Source: Anditalea andensis (GTDB lineage: Bacteria; Bacteroidota; Bacteroidia; Cytophagales; Cyclobacteriaceae). Taken from it: a stretch of 64,000 bases of DNA. The notes beneath the pieces were generated by a model, which was not told the DNA's origin, ran no database searches, and was given only the letters and a program-made list of their open reading frames with translations. The translations under genes and the position numbers were made by a program. Below, one piece after another: positions 36,553 through 46,868 of this stretch. The stretch is taken from NCBI RefSeq assembly GCF_000714815.1, contig NZ_JMIH01000016.1, positions 62,001 through 126,000 of the forward strand, in the 5' to 3' direction. Each line of letters begins with the position of its first letter. Positions within the stretch are counted from its first letter, which is position 1.

Positions 36553-37122
36553 CTAATTTAGTCTTGGATCTATCGGATAATTTGCCAAGTGCTTAAATTC
36601 ACCACCCATGTTTTTTAATATAATTTTCCAAAGATCGTCTGGAGATGAAGTAAATATATTTTTGCTCTCTTTTAGTTGACATACAATCCATGTGTCTGTT
36701 TCAAGCTCCTCCATTAACTGACCTTCTGACCAGCCACTGTAGCCTAAAAAAAACCTAAAATAGTCCAGATCTATTTCATTGGATGATAATTTATCTTTTA
36801 ATTCATCAAAATCCCCACCCCACCAAAGATTATTCCCCAAAGAGATGCTGTGATCAAATAACTGGTTACCCAGGTATATGAAATGCAATGTATTTTGTTC
36901 CACTGGCCCCCCTACAAATACAGTTTGATCTAAATGATGGAACCTATCAATGACATCACTTAATTTAAGAATGGAAAGTTTATTTAAAATAAGCCCAAAA
37001 GTACCACTTTCATTATTTTCACAGATGAGAATAACTGATCTTACAAAATTTTCATCCTGTAAAAATGGCTCGGATATCAAAAGATCGCCAGATTGTGGGT
37101 TATTTCTAGAATTTAATTCCAT
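36553..37122 (-). CDS. YqgE/AlgH family protein
   Basis: 189 residues from the ATG at 37120-37122 (a TTG one codon earlier is an alternative). The family opening 'SGDLLISEPFLQDENFVRSVILICENNESGTFGLILNKL' (about 11-49) is nearly canonical, followed by 'VFVGGPVEQNTLHFIY' and 'FFLGYSGWSEGQLMEELETDTWIV'. The fold is known; a precise function is not. It lies 54 bp upstream of the DUF349 gene and is divergent from pdxH. Confidence 0.93.
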   Translation of the reverse strand: MELNSRNNPQSGDLLISEPFLQDENFVRSVILICENNESGTFGLILNKLSILKLSDVIDRFHHLDQTVFVGGPVEQNTLHFIYLGNQLFDHSISLGNNLWWGGDFDELKDKLSSNEIDLDYFRFFLGYSGWSEGQLMEELETDTWIVCQLKESKNIFTSSPDDLWKIILKNMGGEFKHLANYPIDPRLN

Positions 37123-37221
37123 CAATATGAAGTTTATAATCAGTGCTTAAGTTATAGTAAAATTTTATAAATTCAATAACAATATTAAATTTATAATATA
37201 ATTAACAAAACGAACTACGAA

Positions 37222-37857
37222 ATGGATATAGCTGCCATACGAAAAGAATACTCATTAAAATCATTAGATATATCAAACATAGCCCTTTCTCCTTTAATTC
37301 AATTTAAAGCCTGGTTTCAGGAAGCGCTTACTGCTTCTACTTTAGAAACGAATGCTATGACTATATCCACCATCAATCATGAAAACAAACCATCGGCTAG
37401 GGTGGTGCTATTGAAGGGCATTGATCATGGATTCTTGTTTTTCACCAATTATCAAAGTAATAAAGGCCAGGAACTGGCCTTACATCCATATGCTGCCCTT
37501 ACATTTTTCTGGCCTGAGCTGGAGAGGCAAGTAAGGATAGAAGGATATGTGGAAAAAGTAACCGACGAAGAATCTGATGATTATTTCTATTCCCGCCCAT
37601 TGGCCAGTCAGATAGGTGCATGGACATCACCTCAAAGTCATGTGATACCTGATAGGATATTTCTTAAAGAAAGGCAGGAGAAAATAGAGGCAAAATTTAA
37701 GGAGGTAAAAATTACCCGGCCTGAACATTGGGGAGGATACCGTGTAGTCCCACTATCAGTAGAATTTTGGCAGGGAAGGCCCAGTAGGCTGCATGATAGG
37801 TTAAAATATGAATTAGATGAAACCGGTAATTGGTCAATAAACAGACTGGCTCCTTAG
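37222..37857 (+). CDS. pdxH: Pyridoxamine 5'-phosphate oxidase
   Basis: 211 residues, the normal size. It uses FMN and oxygen to make pyridoxal phosphate from pyridoxine or pyridoxamine phosphate. Motifs are 'NAMTISTINHENKPSARVVLLKGIDHGFLFFTNYQSNKGQEL' (about 48-89), 'YFYSRPLASQIGAWTSPQS' and the C-terminal 'VEFWQGRPSRLHDRLKYE'. Its last codons form the left arm of a terminator hairpin shared with the convergent bshB1 gene. Confidence 0.96.
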   Translation: MDIAAIRKEYSLKSLDISNIALSPLIQFKAWFQEALTASTLETNAMTISTINHENKPSARVVLLKGIDHGFLFFTNYQSNKGQELALHPYAALTFFWPELERQVRIEGYVEKVTDEESDDYFYSRPLASQIGAWTSPQSHVIPDRIFLKERQEKIEAKFKEVKITRPEHWGGYRVVPLSVEFWQGRPSRLHDRLKYELDETGNWSINRLAP

Positions 37858-37871
37858 CCAGTCTGTTTATT
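37836..37871. terminator. Bidirectional terminator overlapping both gene ends
   Basis: A perfect inverted repeat with 16-bp arms (37836-37851 and 37856-37871) and a 4-base loop. The left arm encodes the last residues of pdxH; the right arm contains the stop of bshB1 (37867-37869). Its AATAAA/TTTATT edges serve as U-tracts in both directions. Confidence 0.9.
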
Positions 37872-38583
37872 TAAGATCAAAAAGACTGTTAATTCCTATC
37901 ATTTTTTCTACAGTAAAGCCTTCACCATATTGAACATTTATACTGTGTCCAAATTCCTTGCCTCGGGCTTCGACAAAATCCATAAATTCAGGCCTTGAAA
38001 TGAAGCTTTCCGGTTCATTACTGGTAGGATCGTAAAACTGAGATTTAAAGGCTTTGATACTTTGGATCTTTACATCCCAATATTTTGATATGTCTACTAC
38101 AAAATCCGGTTGGATATAATTATTTTGAATATAATGGTATATATGTTTAGGTCTCCATGCTTCTTGTATCTTACCATCCATTAAGGTATCAATTTTTCTC
38201 AGTCCACTCATAAAGCAGGCTTTAGAAGCGATAATCGCTCCTTTACTATGATCAGGATGGCGGTCACTTACTGCATTAGCCAGCACAATATCTGGCTGAT
38301 ATTTTCTGAGAATCTTTACGATTTCTAAATGATGCTGTTCGTCATCAACAAAAAAAACATCTCTGAAACCAAGGTTTTCTCTGGCTGATAGATTAAGTAT
38401 TTTGGCAGACCTCTGACCCTCTTCCAGCCTTATGGCGGGTGTTCCCCTTGTCCCCATTTCCCCTTGGGTAAGATCTAATATCCCAACCTTATATCCATTG
38501 GCAATATGAGCGGCAATGGTACCTGAACAGGACAATTCTGCATCATCCGGATGCGCTGCTATCACTAATATATCAAGCTTCAT
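37867..38583 (-). CDS. bshB1: Bacillithiol biosynthesis deacetylase BshB1
   Basis: 238 residues. It removes the acetyl group from GlcNAc-malate, the second step of bacillithiol synthesis. The zinc site is 'AHPDDAE' (H11, D13, D14) with 'RHPDHSKG' (H112 as ligand). 'DLTQGEMGTRGTPAIRLEEGQRSAKIL' (about 37-63) is characteristic of BshB1 and separates it from other LmbE proteins. bshA and bshC are not in the window. It lies 23 bp after the M23/LysM gene. Confidence 0.93.
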   Translation of the reverse strand: MKLDILVIAAHPDDAELSCSGTIAAHIANGYKVGILDLTQGEMGTRGTPAIRLEEGQRSAKILNLSARENLGFRDVFFVDDEQHHLEIVKILRKYQPDIVLANAVSDRHPDHSKGAIIASKACFMSGLRKIDTLMDGKIQEAWRPKHIYHYIQNNYIQPDFVVDISKYWDVKIQSIKAFKSQFYDPTSNEPESFISRPEFMDFVEARGKEFGHSINVQYGEGFTVEKMIGINSLFDLK

Positions 38584-38606
38584 ATGATAATTGTGGGTTA
38601 AAAAAC

Positions 38607-39638
38607 TTATTTAATTTTAAGATTTTGGCCTACTCTGATGACAGATCTTGTGGAGATCCCATTCATTCTGGCAATTTGATTGATAGAAACCCCATATTTT
38701 CTGGCTATCACCCCTAAATTTTCCCCACTCCTGACTTTATGATAAACAGTTTGCTGTGTCTGTACCACATGATCAAAACTGGAAGCCGTGATAGTATAGG
38801 AATCTGATTTAATCCTACCGATATTAAAATCAAAAATTTCGGTAGGGTTAATAGATAACCCCTGATACCTGATCTCATAGTGTAGATGAGGACCTGAACT
38901 TCTGCCGGTACTTCCTCCCAGCCCTAGGACATCCCCTGCTTTTACTTCCTGGCCTACCTCTGTAAGAATTTTCGACATATGACCATAGAGCGTTTCCAAA
39001 CCATTTTTATGCCTTACTACTACATAATATCCATATCCGTTTCTATCATAGGATTTTATCCTTACTATACCGTCAAAGGTACTGTAAATAGAATCACCGG
39101 TATTTAATTTAAGATCTGTACCATGGTGCCACCTGAATTTTCTAAAACCAAATTCAGAGGTGATCCGGGTTTCTTTTAAAGGCGAGTTCCACTTTGATCC
39201 AAAAAAAGGATCATACAATTTTACCTGAACTGTATCTTTAAAATTCTTGGGATTGAAATCATAAATATTGATTTTCTGACTGTCCCAAGAGGCAAAATAT
39301 TCAAATGCAGTCACCCATATGCTATCTATCATGATTTTTTCGGATACTTTAACCAACTGATTGGTAGGTGCCCATACGATAGAAAGCGTATCTTCACTTA
39401 CGGGAGACAACCTTCTTCTCAGATCCACATAGTCTTTGTAGATAAGGGAATCAGTTTCTTTCCTCAAATCCATCAAATACTGCTGTACATCGATGGTCTG
39501 AATATTTCTTGAGCCAGGAGCTTCGATGGGTTGTGCCTTAGGCTTTTTGGTTAACCTTGGAAGTTTTTGTGCATGCACACAAAATGTGCACATACATAAA
39601 AATAAACACAATAAAATCTTTGTAATCTGGCTTTTCAT
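38607..39638 (-). CDS. M23 peptidase with C-terminal LysM domain
   Basis: 343 residues. A signal peptide (1-24, 'KILLCLFLCMCTFCVHAQ') is followed by an N-terminal region of unknown fold (about 25-150), an LytM/M23 domain (about 155-275) with 'WHHGTDLKLNTGDSIYS' and 'GPHLHYEIRYQG', and a LysM domain (298-342, 'YHKVRSGENLGVIARKYGVSINQIARMNG'). All zinc ligands of an active peptidase seem present ('HHGTD', 'HLH'). It should cut peptidoglycan cross-links in the periplasm, anchored to glycan by LysM. It lies 9 bp after trxB. Confidence 0.92.
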   Translation of the reverse strand: MKSQITKILLCLFLCMCTFCVHAQKLPRLTKKPKAQPIEAPGSRNIQTIDVQQYLMDLRKETDSLIYKDYVDLRRRLSPVSEDTLSIVWAPTNQLVKVSEKIMIDSIWVTAFEYFASWDSQKINIYDFNPKNFKDTVQVKLYDPFFGSKWNSPLKETRITSEFGFRKFRWHHGTDLKLNTGDSIYSTFDGIVRIKSYDRNGYGYYVVVRHKNGLETLYGHMSKILTEVGQEVKAGDVLGLGGSTGRSSGPHLHYEIRYQGLSINPTEIFDFNIGRIKSDSYTITASSFDHVVQTQQTVYHKVRSGENLGVIARKYGVSINQIARMNGISTRSVIRVGQNLKIK

Positions 39639-39647
39639 TTGTTTGCT

Positions 39648-40592
39648 TTAAGACAACTCCTTTTCAGCTAAATACCTTTCGGCATCCAGAGCAGCCATAC
39701 ATCCGGTACCCGCAGCAGTTATGGCCTGACGGTAGATGTGATCCTGAGCATCGCCACAAGCAAAAACCCCTTCAATATTAGTTTGTGTACTTCCTGATTT
39801 AGTGATTATATAACCTGAATCATCCATATCCAAATATTTCTTGAATATACCCGTATTCGGTTCGTGTCCTATTGCCACAAAAAAGCCAGTGACTTTGATC
39901 TCTGATATTTGTCCGGTATTTCTATTTAGTAAAAGGGCACCTGTGACTTCCTCTTCCCCTAATATTTCCTTGGTCTCAGTATTCCAGATGATTTCGATTT
40001 TGGGATTGTTTTTGACTCTTTTTTGCATGATTTGAGAAGCTCTCATCTCGTCTCTTCTCACAATCATATATACTTTACTACAGATATTTGACAGATAACT
40101 AGCTTCCTCACAAGCTGTATCTCCTGCACCCACAATAGCTACTTCCTGGCCCCGGAAGAAAAATCCATCACAGACGGCGCAGGCTGAGACGCCTTTCCCG
40201 TTTAACCTGGTCTCACTTTCAAGACCAAGCCATTTAGCAGAAGCTCCTGTAGATATCAAAACCGTATCCGCCTCAATTTCTTTTTGCCCATCCACTGTTA
40301 TTTTATGGGGAGAAGATGAAAAATCAACGTCCGTAACCAAGCCATACCTTACATCAGTCCCAAATCTTTCGGCCTGCTTTTTAAAATCTTCCATCATCTG
40401 CGGACCGTTTACCCCATCGGGGTACCCTGGGTAATTCTCTACGTCATTGGTTATGGTAAGCTGTCCACCAGGCTGACCTCCAGTATATAGTACTGGCTGT
40501 AAACCTGCTCTAGATGCATAAATTGCTGCTGTATATCCTGCTGGGCCTGACCCTATGATTAAAACTTTAATTCTTTCTTTCTCTTGACTCAT
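39648..40592 (-). CDS. trxB: Thioredoxin-disulfide reductase
   Basis: 314 residues. It reduces thioredoxin with NADPH and FAD. The FAD motif is 'VLIIGSGPAGYTAAIYASRAG' (10-30), the redox pair is C138/C141 in 'SACAVCDGFF', the NADPH motif is 'VAIVGAGDTACEEASYL' (about 151-167), and the C-terminal FAD signature is 'GVFACGDAQDHIYRQAITAAGTGCMAALDAE'. It is followed by the M23 and BshB1 genes with small gaps, so low-molecular-weight thiol and thioredoxin functions may be expressed together. Confidence 0.96.
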   Translation of the reverse strand: MSQEKERIKVLIIGSGPAGYTAAIYASRAGLQPVLYTGGQPGGQLTITNDVENYPGYPDGVNGPQMMEDFKKQAERFGTDVRYGLVTDVDFSSSPHKITVDGQKEIEADTVLISTGASAKWLGLESETRLNGKGVSACAVCDGFFFRGQEVAIVGAGDTACEEASYLSNICSKVYMIVRRDEMRASQIMQKRVKNNPKIEIIWNTETKEILGEEEVTGALLLNRNTGQISEIKVTGFFVAIGHEPNTGIFKKYLDMDDSGYIITKSGSTQTNIEGVFACGDAQDHIYRQAITAAGTGCMAALDAERYLAEKELS

Positions 40593-40729
40593 GGTAAACT
40601 ATAAAATTTCAGGTGGGCAAATTTTAAAATTTTATCTATGTAAACAAAATAACAATAAGTTAAAATTTTATAAATAATAAGTACTTCTTGTAAATACAAA
40701 TTATTTTATATTTTGGAATTATCGCCTAA

Positions 40730-40755
40730 TAAAAAAAGGGGAATAAACCCCTTTT
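40730..40755 (-). terminator. Terminator of the primary sigma factor gene
   Basis: An 8-bp stem (40734-40741 with 40748-40755) with an AATAAA loop and a T-run in minus sense, 28 bp after the stop codon. Confidence 0.85.
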
Positions 40756-40782
40756 ATGATGTAATATGTATTCTTTTAAAAC

Positions 40783-41646
40783 TTATCCAAGATAAGGTTT
40801 AAGTGTCTTACTTCTACTTGTGTGTCGTAATCTCCTGATAGCCTTCTCTTTAATCTGTCTAACTCTTTCCCGAGTCAGATTGAATTTTTCACCAATCTCT
40901 TCGAGTGTCATGGCATGTTCACCATTGAGACCGAAGTAAAGCGTGATTACATCAGCTTCTCTTTGAGTAAGGGTTGACAGGGCCCTTTGTACTTCTTTAC
41001 GTAATGAATCATTCATCAGGCCATCATCAGGCTTTTCATCCCCGTCATTCTCCAGTACATCCAATAGGCTATTTTCTTCACCTTGCACAAATGGAGCATC
41101 CATGGATACATGTCTGCCTGATATTTTCATTGTATCTACTACTTCCCCAGCCGTCACTTCCAATACTTCAGCTAATTCTTCAGGAGAAGGTTCTCTTTCA
41201 AATTTTTGCTCAAGTTCAGAAAATGTTTTGCTGATCTTGTTCAAAGACCCTACTCTGTTCAAAGGAAGCCTGACTATCCTGGACTGTTCGGCCAAAGCCT
41301 GAAGAATGGACTGTCTAATCCACCATACAGCATAAGATATGAATTTAAACCCCCTGGTTTCATCAAAACGCTGAGCTGCCTTGATCAAACCTAAGTTGCC
41401 TTCATTGATCAAATCACCTAAAGAGAGTCCTTGATTTTGATATTGTTTAGCTACAGAAACCACAAACCTTAAATTCGCTTTAGTCAATTTTTCAAGAGCT
41501 AGCTGGTCGCCTTCACGGATCCTCTTGGCAAGAACTACTTCTTCATCCGCTGTCAAAAGGTCTACCTTACCTATTTCCTGTAAATATTTGTCTAGAGACT
41601 GGCTCTCTCTATTGGTAATCTGTTTGCTAATTTTAAGTTGCCTCAT
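40783..41646 (-). CDS. rpoD: Primary RNA polymerase sigma factor (RpoD/SigA type)
   Basis: 287 residues, the short form typical of Bacteroidota, without region 1.1. Region 1.2 is '[26 protein letters not shown]', region 2 includes '[57 protein letters not shown]', region 3 follows, and region 4 ends with the helix-turn-helix '[30 protein letters not shown]'. It is the likely reader of the TAnnTTTG promoters seen in this window. Transcribed alone, with its own terminator. Confidence 0.96.
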   Translation of the reverse strand: MRQLKISKQITNRESQSLDKYLQEIGKVDLLTADEEVVLAKRIREGDQLALEKLTKANLRFVVSVAKQYQNQGLSLGDLINEGNLGLIKAAQRFDETRGFKFISYAVWWIRQSILQALAEQSRIVRLPLNRVGSLNKISKTFSELEQKFEREPSPEELAEVLEVTAGEVVDTMKISGRHVSMDAPFVQGEENSLLDVLENDGDEKPDDGLMNDSLRKEVQRALSTLTQREADVITLYFGLNGEHAMTLEEIGEKFNLTRERVRQIKEKAIRRLRHTSRSKTLKPYLG

Positions 41647-41732
41647 TCAATTTGATTTATTTTGTAAAGACTGGTGATATAACAGATGTATATTGAAAAT
41701 AAGTTCAAAATACCGGAATAGTTTAATTTAAC

Positions 41733-43874
41733 TTAATCTTTTTTCTCAGGCTTCTCAGGTTTAGGCAACAAAACCTTCCTGGACAACTTGAATTTACCTG
41801 TTTTCTTATCAACGTCAATCAGTTTAACCACGATCTCTTCACCTGTTTCAAGGACTCCTTCCATCGTTTCTAAACGGTCCCATTTAATTTCAGAAATATG
41901 CAACAAGCCATCTTTGCCCGGCATGAATTCTACAAAGGCACCAAATGGCATAATGTTTTTCACTTTCCCAGTATAGGTCTCTCCTATTTCAGGTTGGGCT
42001 ACTATTCCTTTTATTCTTGAAATGGCAGCATCCATAGATCCCTGGTCATTTGAGAAAATATTTATCTTACCTGCATTGTCCACTTCTTCGATGATAATAG
42101 TCGCTCCAGTATCCTTTTGGATTTCCTGGATTACCTTACCGCCTGGCCCAATGACCGCACCTATCAGTTCCTTAGGGATCATCATATTATATGACCTAGG
42201 AGTATGTGGTTTATAGTCAGGTTTAGGGGCAGAAAGTGTTTTGTTAATTTCGTTCAAAATGTGAAGCCTGCCTTCTTTTGCCTGGTAAAGGGCTTCTTTA
42301 AGCACATTATAATCCAGACCTTCTACTTTTAGGTCCATCTGACAGGCTGTGATACCTTTAGCTGTACCGGTAACTTTGAAATCCATATCGCCCAGGTGAT
42401 CTTCATCTCCCAAAATATCCGAAAGTATGGAATATTTACCAGTCGTAGCATCAGATATCATCCCCATGGCTATACCAGTGACAGGCGACTTAATTTTGAT
42501 ACCAGCATCCATCAGGGCCAATGATCCGGCACATACCGTAGCCATAGAGGATGATCCGTTAGATTCCAAGATATCTGAAACGATTCTTATGGTGTACGGA
42601 TTTTCAGCCTCTGAAGGCAGTACTTTTTTAAGGGCTCGCATTGCAAGATTACCATGTCCAACTTCCCTTCTGCCAGGCCCTCTGTTGATTTTTACCTCTC
42701 CTGTAGAAAAACCTGGGAAGTTATAGTGCAAGAAAAATTTATTATAACCTGAAATCGTAGCGCCATCTACCATTTGCTCGTCCATCTTTGTGCCTAAAGT
42801 ACAAGTAGTCACTGACTGGGTTTCTCCCCTGGTAAATACTGCCGATCCGTGAGCGGAAGGAAGATAGTCTACTACAGACCAGATAGGCCTGATTTCATCA
42901 AGTTTTCTACCATCTAGCCTTTTCTTTTCGTTAAGCGTTAAATTTCTGGCAGCTTCTTTATGTATTTTGCTGAAATAGGGTCCTATTAAGCTTGCTTCAT
43001 ATCCATGATCCTCCCCTAAATTGTTGATAAAAGCTTCTTTTACTTCTTTTACCAGGCTGGACCTTTCTGATTTATTAGCCAATTGTTTACCTACAATCTC
43101 ATATAACATATCGTAGAGAACTGATCTCATCTTTTCGAACAAAGCCGGATCTGATTTCTCATGACTGTATTCTCTCTTTTCTTCTTTACCTACAGCTATG
43201 GTAAGTTCTTTCTGCACGAGACAGTGCTTTTTGATTTCTTCATGGGCAAATTGAAGGGCTTCTACCATTTCGTCTTCAGAAACTTCGTCACCTTCACCTT
43301 CCACCATTAGTATAAATTCAAGAGAACCTGCCACTATTAGTTCTAATGTAGCTTTTTCCAATTCTTTTGGCGTGGGGTTGATGGTAAGTTTTCCATCTAT
43401 TTTAGCTACCCTTACTTCCGATATAGGACCATTAAAAGGTATATCGGAGACAGCTAATGCAGCAGAGGCTGCCAGTCCTGCCAAAGCATCAGGCAACACA
43501 TCTTCATCACCTGACATTAAAGTAATGGCAATCTGGGTATCTGCATGATAATCATCAGGAAATATAGGCCTGATTGCCCTGTCTACTATACGGCTGATCA
43601 ATATCTCATAATCAGAAAGTCTTCCTTCTCTTTTCAGAAATCCACCTGGAATCTTTCCTGAAGCAGCAAATTTTTCTTGATAGTCAACTGACATTGGTAG
43701 AAAGTCTACACCTTCACCTGCTTCTTTTTTGGAAACTACAGTGGCGAGCAACATTGCATTGCCCATTTTTACTACTACGGCACCATCAGCTTGTTTAGCT
43801 AAAGCACCTGTTTCTATAATGATTTCTCTACCGTCCTCTAATTTAATGGACTTTGAAATGACGTTTGGTAACAT
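41733..43874 (-). CDS. pnp: Polyribonucleotide nucleotidyltransferase (PNPase)
   Basis: 713 residues. It degrades RNA 3' to 5' with phosphate. Two RNase PH-like domains (about 10-145 and 310-530, with '[14 protein letters not shown]' and 'GIAMGMI'), a KH domain ('[32 protein letters not shown]', about 568-599) and an S1 domain ('[33 protein letters not shown]') are all present. It follows rpsO with a terminator hairpin in between, the same order as in many bacteria. Confidence 0.97.
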   Translation of the reverse strand: MLPNVISKSIKLEDGREIIIETGALAKQADGAVVVKMGNAMLLATVVSKKEAGEGVDFLPMSVDYQEKFAASGKIPGGFLKREGRLSDYEILISRIVDRAIRPIFPDDYHADTQIAITLMSGDEDVLPDALAGLAASAALAVSDIPFNGPISEVRVAKIDGKLTINPTPKELEKATLELIVAGSLEFILMVEGEGDEVSEDEMVEALQFAHEEIKKHCLVQKELTIAVGKEEKREYSHEKSDPALFEKMRSVLYDMLYEIVGKQLANKSERSSLVKEVKEAFINNLGEDHGYEASLIGPYFSKIHKEAARNLTLNEKKRLDGRKLDEIRPIWSVVDYLPSAHGSAVFTRGETQSVTTCTLGTKMDEQMVDGATISGYNKFFLHYNFPGFSTGEVKINRGPGRREVGHGNLAMRALKKVLPSEAENPYTIRIVSDILESNGSSSMATVCAGSLALMDAGIKIKSPVTGIAMGMISDATTGKYSILSDILGDEDHLGDMDFKVTGTAKGITACQMDLKVEGLDYNVLKEALYQAKEGRLHILNEINKTLSAPKPDYKPHTPRSYNMMIPKELIGAVIGPGGKVIQEIQKDTGATIIIEEVDNAGKINIFSNDQGSMDAAISRIKGIVAQPEIGETYTGKVKNIMPFGAFVEFMPGKDGLLHISEIKWDRLETMEGVLETGEEIVVKLIDVDKKTGKFKLSRKVLLPKPEKPEKKD

Positions 43875-43939
43875 ACAGTTGTGTTAAGAATATATCTTGT
43901 TTAGATTTAAAAATAAGGTTTAATATAGGGGGATAAATC

Positions 43940-43976
43940 AAAAAAAAGTAAGGTCCTTCCATAGAAGAACCTTACA
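43940..43976 (-). terminator. Hairpin between rpsO and pnp
   Basis: A 12-bp stem with one wobble (43948-43959 with 43964-43975) and seven T residues in minus sense. It ends most rpsO transcripts; pnp is probably reached by read-through or processing, as known in E. coli. Confidence 0.8.
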
Positions 43977-43987
43977 ATAATAAAATT

Positions 43988-44263
43988 TTATTTTCTTATA
44001 CCTAGGTCCACTAGAACCGCTCTATATCTTTCGATATCGTTTTTGATAAGATAGTTAAGTAAACTTCTACGCTTTCCTACTAATTTTAAAAGACCCAATC
44101 TAGACGAATGATCTTTTTTGTTGGTTTTAAGGTGGTCTGTTAAATGCTTGATTCTAAATGTGAATAAAGCGATCTGTGACTCTGGAGACCCAGTGTCCTT
44201 GTCAGATTTTAACCTACCATGATTTTGAAACAACTCCGATTTTTTCTCTGATGTTAAATACAT
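43988..44263 (-). CDS. rpsO: 30S ribosomal protein S15
   Basis: 91 residues. It binds the central domain of 16S rRNA. '[48 protein letters not shown]' (about 26-73) is the family core. The N-terminal lysine-rich start and the normal length confirm it. Promoter box TATCTTTG lies 38 bp upstream. Confidence 0.97.
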   Translation of the reverse strand: MYLTSEKKSELFQNHGRLKSDKDTGSPESQIALFTFRIKHLTDHLKTNKKDHSSRLGLLKLVGKRRSLLNYLIKNDIERYRAVLVDLGIRK

Positions 44264-44300
44264 GCTTAGTTAATTATTATATTTATTTATAAAACAGCTA

Positions 44301-44308
44301 CAAAGATA
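44301..44308 (-). promoter_or_regulatory. Putative -7 box for rpsO
   Basis: In minus sense TATCTTTG matches TAnnTTTG and would give a leader of about 30 nt. The -33 element is not evident. Confidence 0.4.
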
Positions 44309-44338
44309 GATGTTTTATTTTTAATAGTAAAATATCAT

Positions 44339-46108
44339 TTACTTTTTCCCTTTGTCTTTTGTAAAGTATTTTTTAATTTTTAAGAAAAGGGAATGATAAA
44401 GATCAGCATCAAATAGCCTTGCATCTTTCCTTGCTTGCTTCAAAAAAAACATGCCCACGGGGAGTAAACACAAATTGGCAAACCAGGTCCCTAATATAGG
44501 GTCTGTGATCCCTTCTTTGGCCCATTTCTCTCCTGTAATAGTCAGCATATAAAATATAATGAAAAATATAATGGAGAAGAGTACCGGCATACCAAGACCC
44601 CCTTTCTTAATGATAGCGCCCAAAGGTGCACCGATCATAAACATGACGATGCAGGCAAATGCCTGCGTATATTTTTGATACCAAGCTATTTCAAATCTCC
44701 TGAATTCTCTTTCCAGGTTGTCGATTTTTGTTTTTTGTATATTAAATTGATTTTTCAGCGTACGGGCAGAATTTAATGCAATGGATGAAGCTCTTACGTT
44801 GGCTTCCCTAGAGTTGAATATAGAATCCAGTTTGTCTATTCTTTCTTGGCTTATTGTGGATAGATCTGCTGTTTCTAAGGGTGAACGATCCGATTGTTCT
44901 CCCATATAGTCATGAACAGGATCATTTAATGATACGATAGCTTCAGTAATCGTATCATTATTGATAATGATTGAATCAAAAGTTTCAGCACCATGTAATG
45001 AATCTTGCTCCTGATAAAATTCCAGTATGTGGTCTTCAGGACCGTCTAATTGTTGTTCCAGGTGTTGAGAATCATCTTCATCCATAGGGTCCATACTATC
45101 CACTTCGCTCCTATCCGCCATCATCTTCTCCTGCCATTTGGCATTTCGTATAGAATCCCCGATCGCTTTTTTATTTAATATGTCATCAGGAGGAGAAAGT
45201 TTTCTCAACCGGGAAAAATAGGAATAGTTGGATTCTGTGTTGATGTAATTATAATAACGGAATGAATTGATATCTCTATCCATTGAATCCAGGTCATTAC
45301 GTATCTCCGCTATGTTTTTTATACTTCTGTTGTTTGACCATTGGTCATCAGTGGTTCTGTTCAGGTTGAATGCATCTAGACTAAAGATCATCCTATTCTG
45401 GGAAAAACTCGTCCTACTGAAGTCTGCAGGTTTCTCTCTGATCGGCCTCTGAGTGCTACTTTCCTGATAACTATACCCATTAAATAATGAAAGCTGCATG
45501 TATCTATCATTAAAAAACGGTTCCATCCTACCAGAATCAGCTAATATGACATTTGTATTGCCCTGCCCAGATGTATGGTCATATATTATGATATCCATTA
45601 AGGTAACGTCATCGAGCTTTCTATTTACTTTTATACTATAATTAGGAATGCCATTGTAAAACACACCTTCCTGAATATCCAATGCAGGTGATTTCATCCT
45701 GATGTCATATAGCAAACTGAAGGTTTTCAGATTAACTTTTGGAACTAGATAATTATTCGATAAATAGGCAAAAAAAGAAAGAATGATTACAAAAATCCCG
45801 ATAGGCAATAGCGCTCTCAATAAGGAAATACCACTGCTCTTAATGGCAGTAAGCTCAAAGTGTTCCCCTAAGTTACCGAATGTCATTAAAGCTGAAAGGA
45901 GTACAGCCAATGGAAGCGCCATGGGGGAAATACTGATAACAAAATAGCTGATTAATTCAACATAAATCATAAAGCCCAATCCCTTGCCAAATATTTCATC
46001 GAAATATCTGAGCATATTGACAGTAAGCAGAATGAAATCAACTACTATAAAGGTGAGTAAGAATGGCCCTATAAATGAACCTAGTATTAACTTATCTAAT
46101 TTTTTCAT
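44339..46108 (-). CDS. LptF/LptG family lipopolysaccharide export permease
   Basis: 589 residues. Membrane helices at about 10-35, 55-85 and 95-120 precede a long periplasmic part, and three more near the C-terminus (about 480-570) close the protein. The family start 'LDKLILGSFIGPFLLTFIVVDFILLTVNMLRYFD' and 'GIFVIILSFFAYLSNNYLVPK' are clear. It would move LPS from the inner membrane with LptB and C. It is longer than the roughly 360-residue proteobacterial proteins because of an acidic insertion (about 290-430), as in other Bacteroidota. Whether it is LptF or LptG cannot be decided. Confidence 0.9.
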   Translation of the reverse strand: MKKLDKLILGSFIGPFLLTFIVVDFILLTVNMLRYFDEIFGKGLGFMIYVELISYFVISISPMALPLAVLLSALMTFGNLGEHFELTAIKSSGISLLRALLPIGIFVIILSFFAYLSNNYLVPKVNLKTFSLLYDIRMKSPALDIQEGVFYNGIPNYSIKVNRKLDDVTLMDIIIYDHTSGQGNTNVILADSGRMEPFFNDRYMQLSLFNGYSYQESSTQRPIREKPADFSRTSFSQNRMIFSLDAFNLNRTTDDQWSNNRSIKNIAEIRNDLDSMDRDINSFRYYNYINTESNYSYFSRLRKLSPPDDILNKKAIGDSIRNAKWQEKMMADRSEVDSMDPMDEDDSQHLEQQLDGPEDHILEFYQEQDSLHGAETFDSIIINNDTITEAIVSLNDPVHDYMGEQSDRSPLETADLSTISQERIDKLDSIFNSREANVRASSIALNSARTLKNQFNIQKTKIDNLEREFRRFEIAWYQKYTQAFACIVMFMIGAPLGAIIKKGGLGMPVLFSIIFFIIFYMLTITGEKWAKEGITDPILGTWFANLCLLPVGMFFLKQARKDARLFDADLYHSLFLKIKKYFTKDKGKK

Positions 46109-46189
46109 GAAGTGCAGAAGCGCCCCGTACTTTAGTTTGACATTACAAAGGTCATAATATTATATTAAATAATATAGTTCCCAAGTAAT

Positions 46190-46585
46190 TTAACCCCCAA
46201 TTATTTCCTTAAGGTGCATGATCAGGCTTTCCCAAATAGATTCCTGCTCTTCATCATCATATGCGTCACTATAATCTGTTATTTTTAAAAAGAGGGTTTG
46301 CGTAAGTTCATTTTCGTCCAATTTAAATTCTATATATGAATTATCTTTATTTTCGGGGTCGTTTGGGTCAAAGTATTCGAACTTTATGCTTTGATTACTC
46401 CTGATTGATGCTATTCTGGCAATATGGTCCTCTCCATCGTAACTGAAAACATAATTACGGTCTTCATTAATGGACACATCATCCGCAAACCACTGAGAAA
46501 GGCCACTGGCAGTACTTAAATAAGGGAAAATTATTTTTCTCGAGGTATTTATCTGATAGTCAGAAACAAACTTATTCTTCACCAT
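46190..46585 (-). CDS. START-like (SRPBCC superfamily) protein
   Basis: 131 residues. The AHSA1/START-like pattern 'INTSRKIIFPYLSTASGLSQWFADDVSI' (about 12-39), several beta strands ('YIEFKLDENELTQTLFLKITDYSD') and the C-terminal helix 'SIWESLIMHLKEIIGG' are visible. It is a cytoplasmic, acidic small protein of a kind common in Bacteroidota; a ligand-binding role is assumed from the fold, but the ligand is unknown. It lies 81 bp upstream of the LptF/G gene. Confidence 0.82.
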   Translation of the reverse strand: MVKNKFVSDYQINTSRKIIFPYLSTASGLSQWFADDVSINEDRNYVFSYDGEDHIARIASIRSNQSIKFEYFDPNDPENKDNSYIEFKLDENELTQTLFLKITDYSDAYDDEEQESIWESLIMHLKEIIGG

Positions 46586-46792
46586 TTTATTTAAATTTCA
46601 TTTCTATAAAAATTACTTTTTTTATTTGCCTACGCTTGTTTTTATATAAGAAACCCTACATATTTGCATTCCGATTTGGAAACGTCCAAAAAGGCGAATT
46701 GGATAAAAATACATTTCTATTTCATATAAACATAACTTATATTGAAAATATTTGTAAAAATATCTAATTGATTACCCTAGTTTAAAAATTAC

Positions 46793-46866
46793 GGCGAGAT
46801 AGCTCAGATGGTTAGAGCGCAGGATTCATAACCCTGAGGTCGGCAGTTCGATTCTGCTTCTCGCTA
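46793..46866 (+). tRNA. tRNA-Met (anticodon CAT)
   Basis: 74 nt. The acceptor stem GGCGAGA/TCTCGCT has a G-U first pair. The D-arm is TAGCTCAGATGGTTAGAGC, the anticodon loop TTCATAA, and the T-arm GCAGTTCGATTCTGC. An A-C mismatch occurs at the last pair of the anticodon stem. No CCA is encoded. The normal first acceptor pairing and D-arm fit elongator rather than initiator tRNA; an Ile2 tRNA (lysidine) cannot be fully excluded. Confidence 0.93.
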
Positions 46867-46868
46867 CT

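Noticed and set aside
36080..36556. A 158-codon serine-rich plus-strand frame
   Set aside because: Its composition is the mirror of the acidic low-complexity head of the DUF349 protein.
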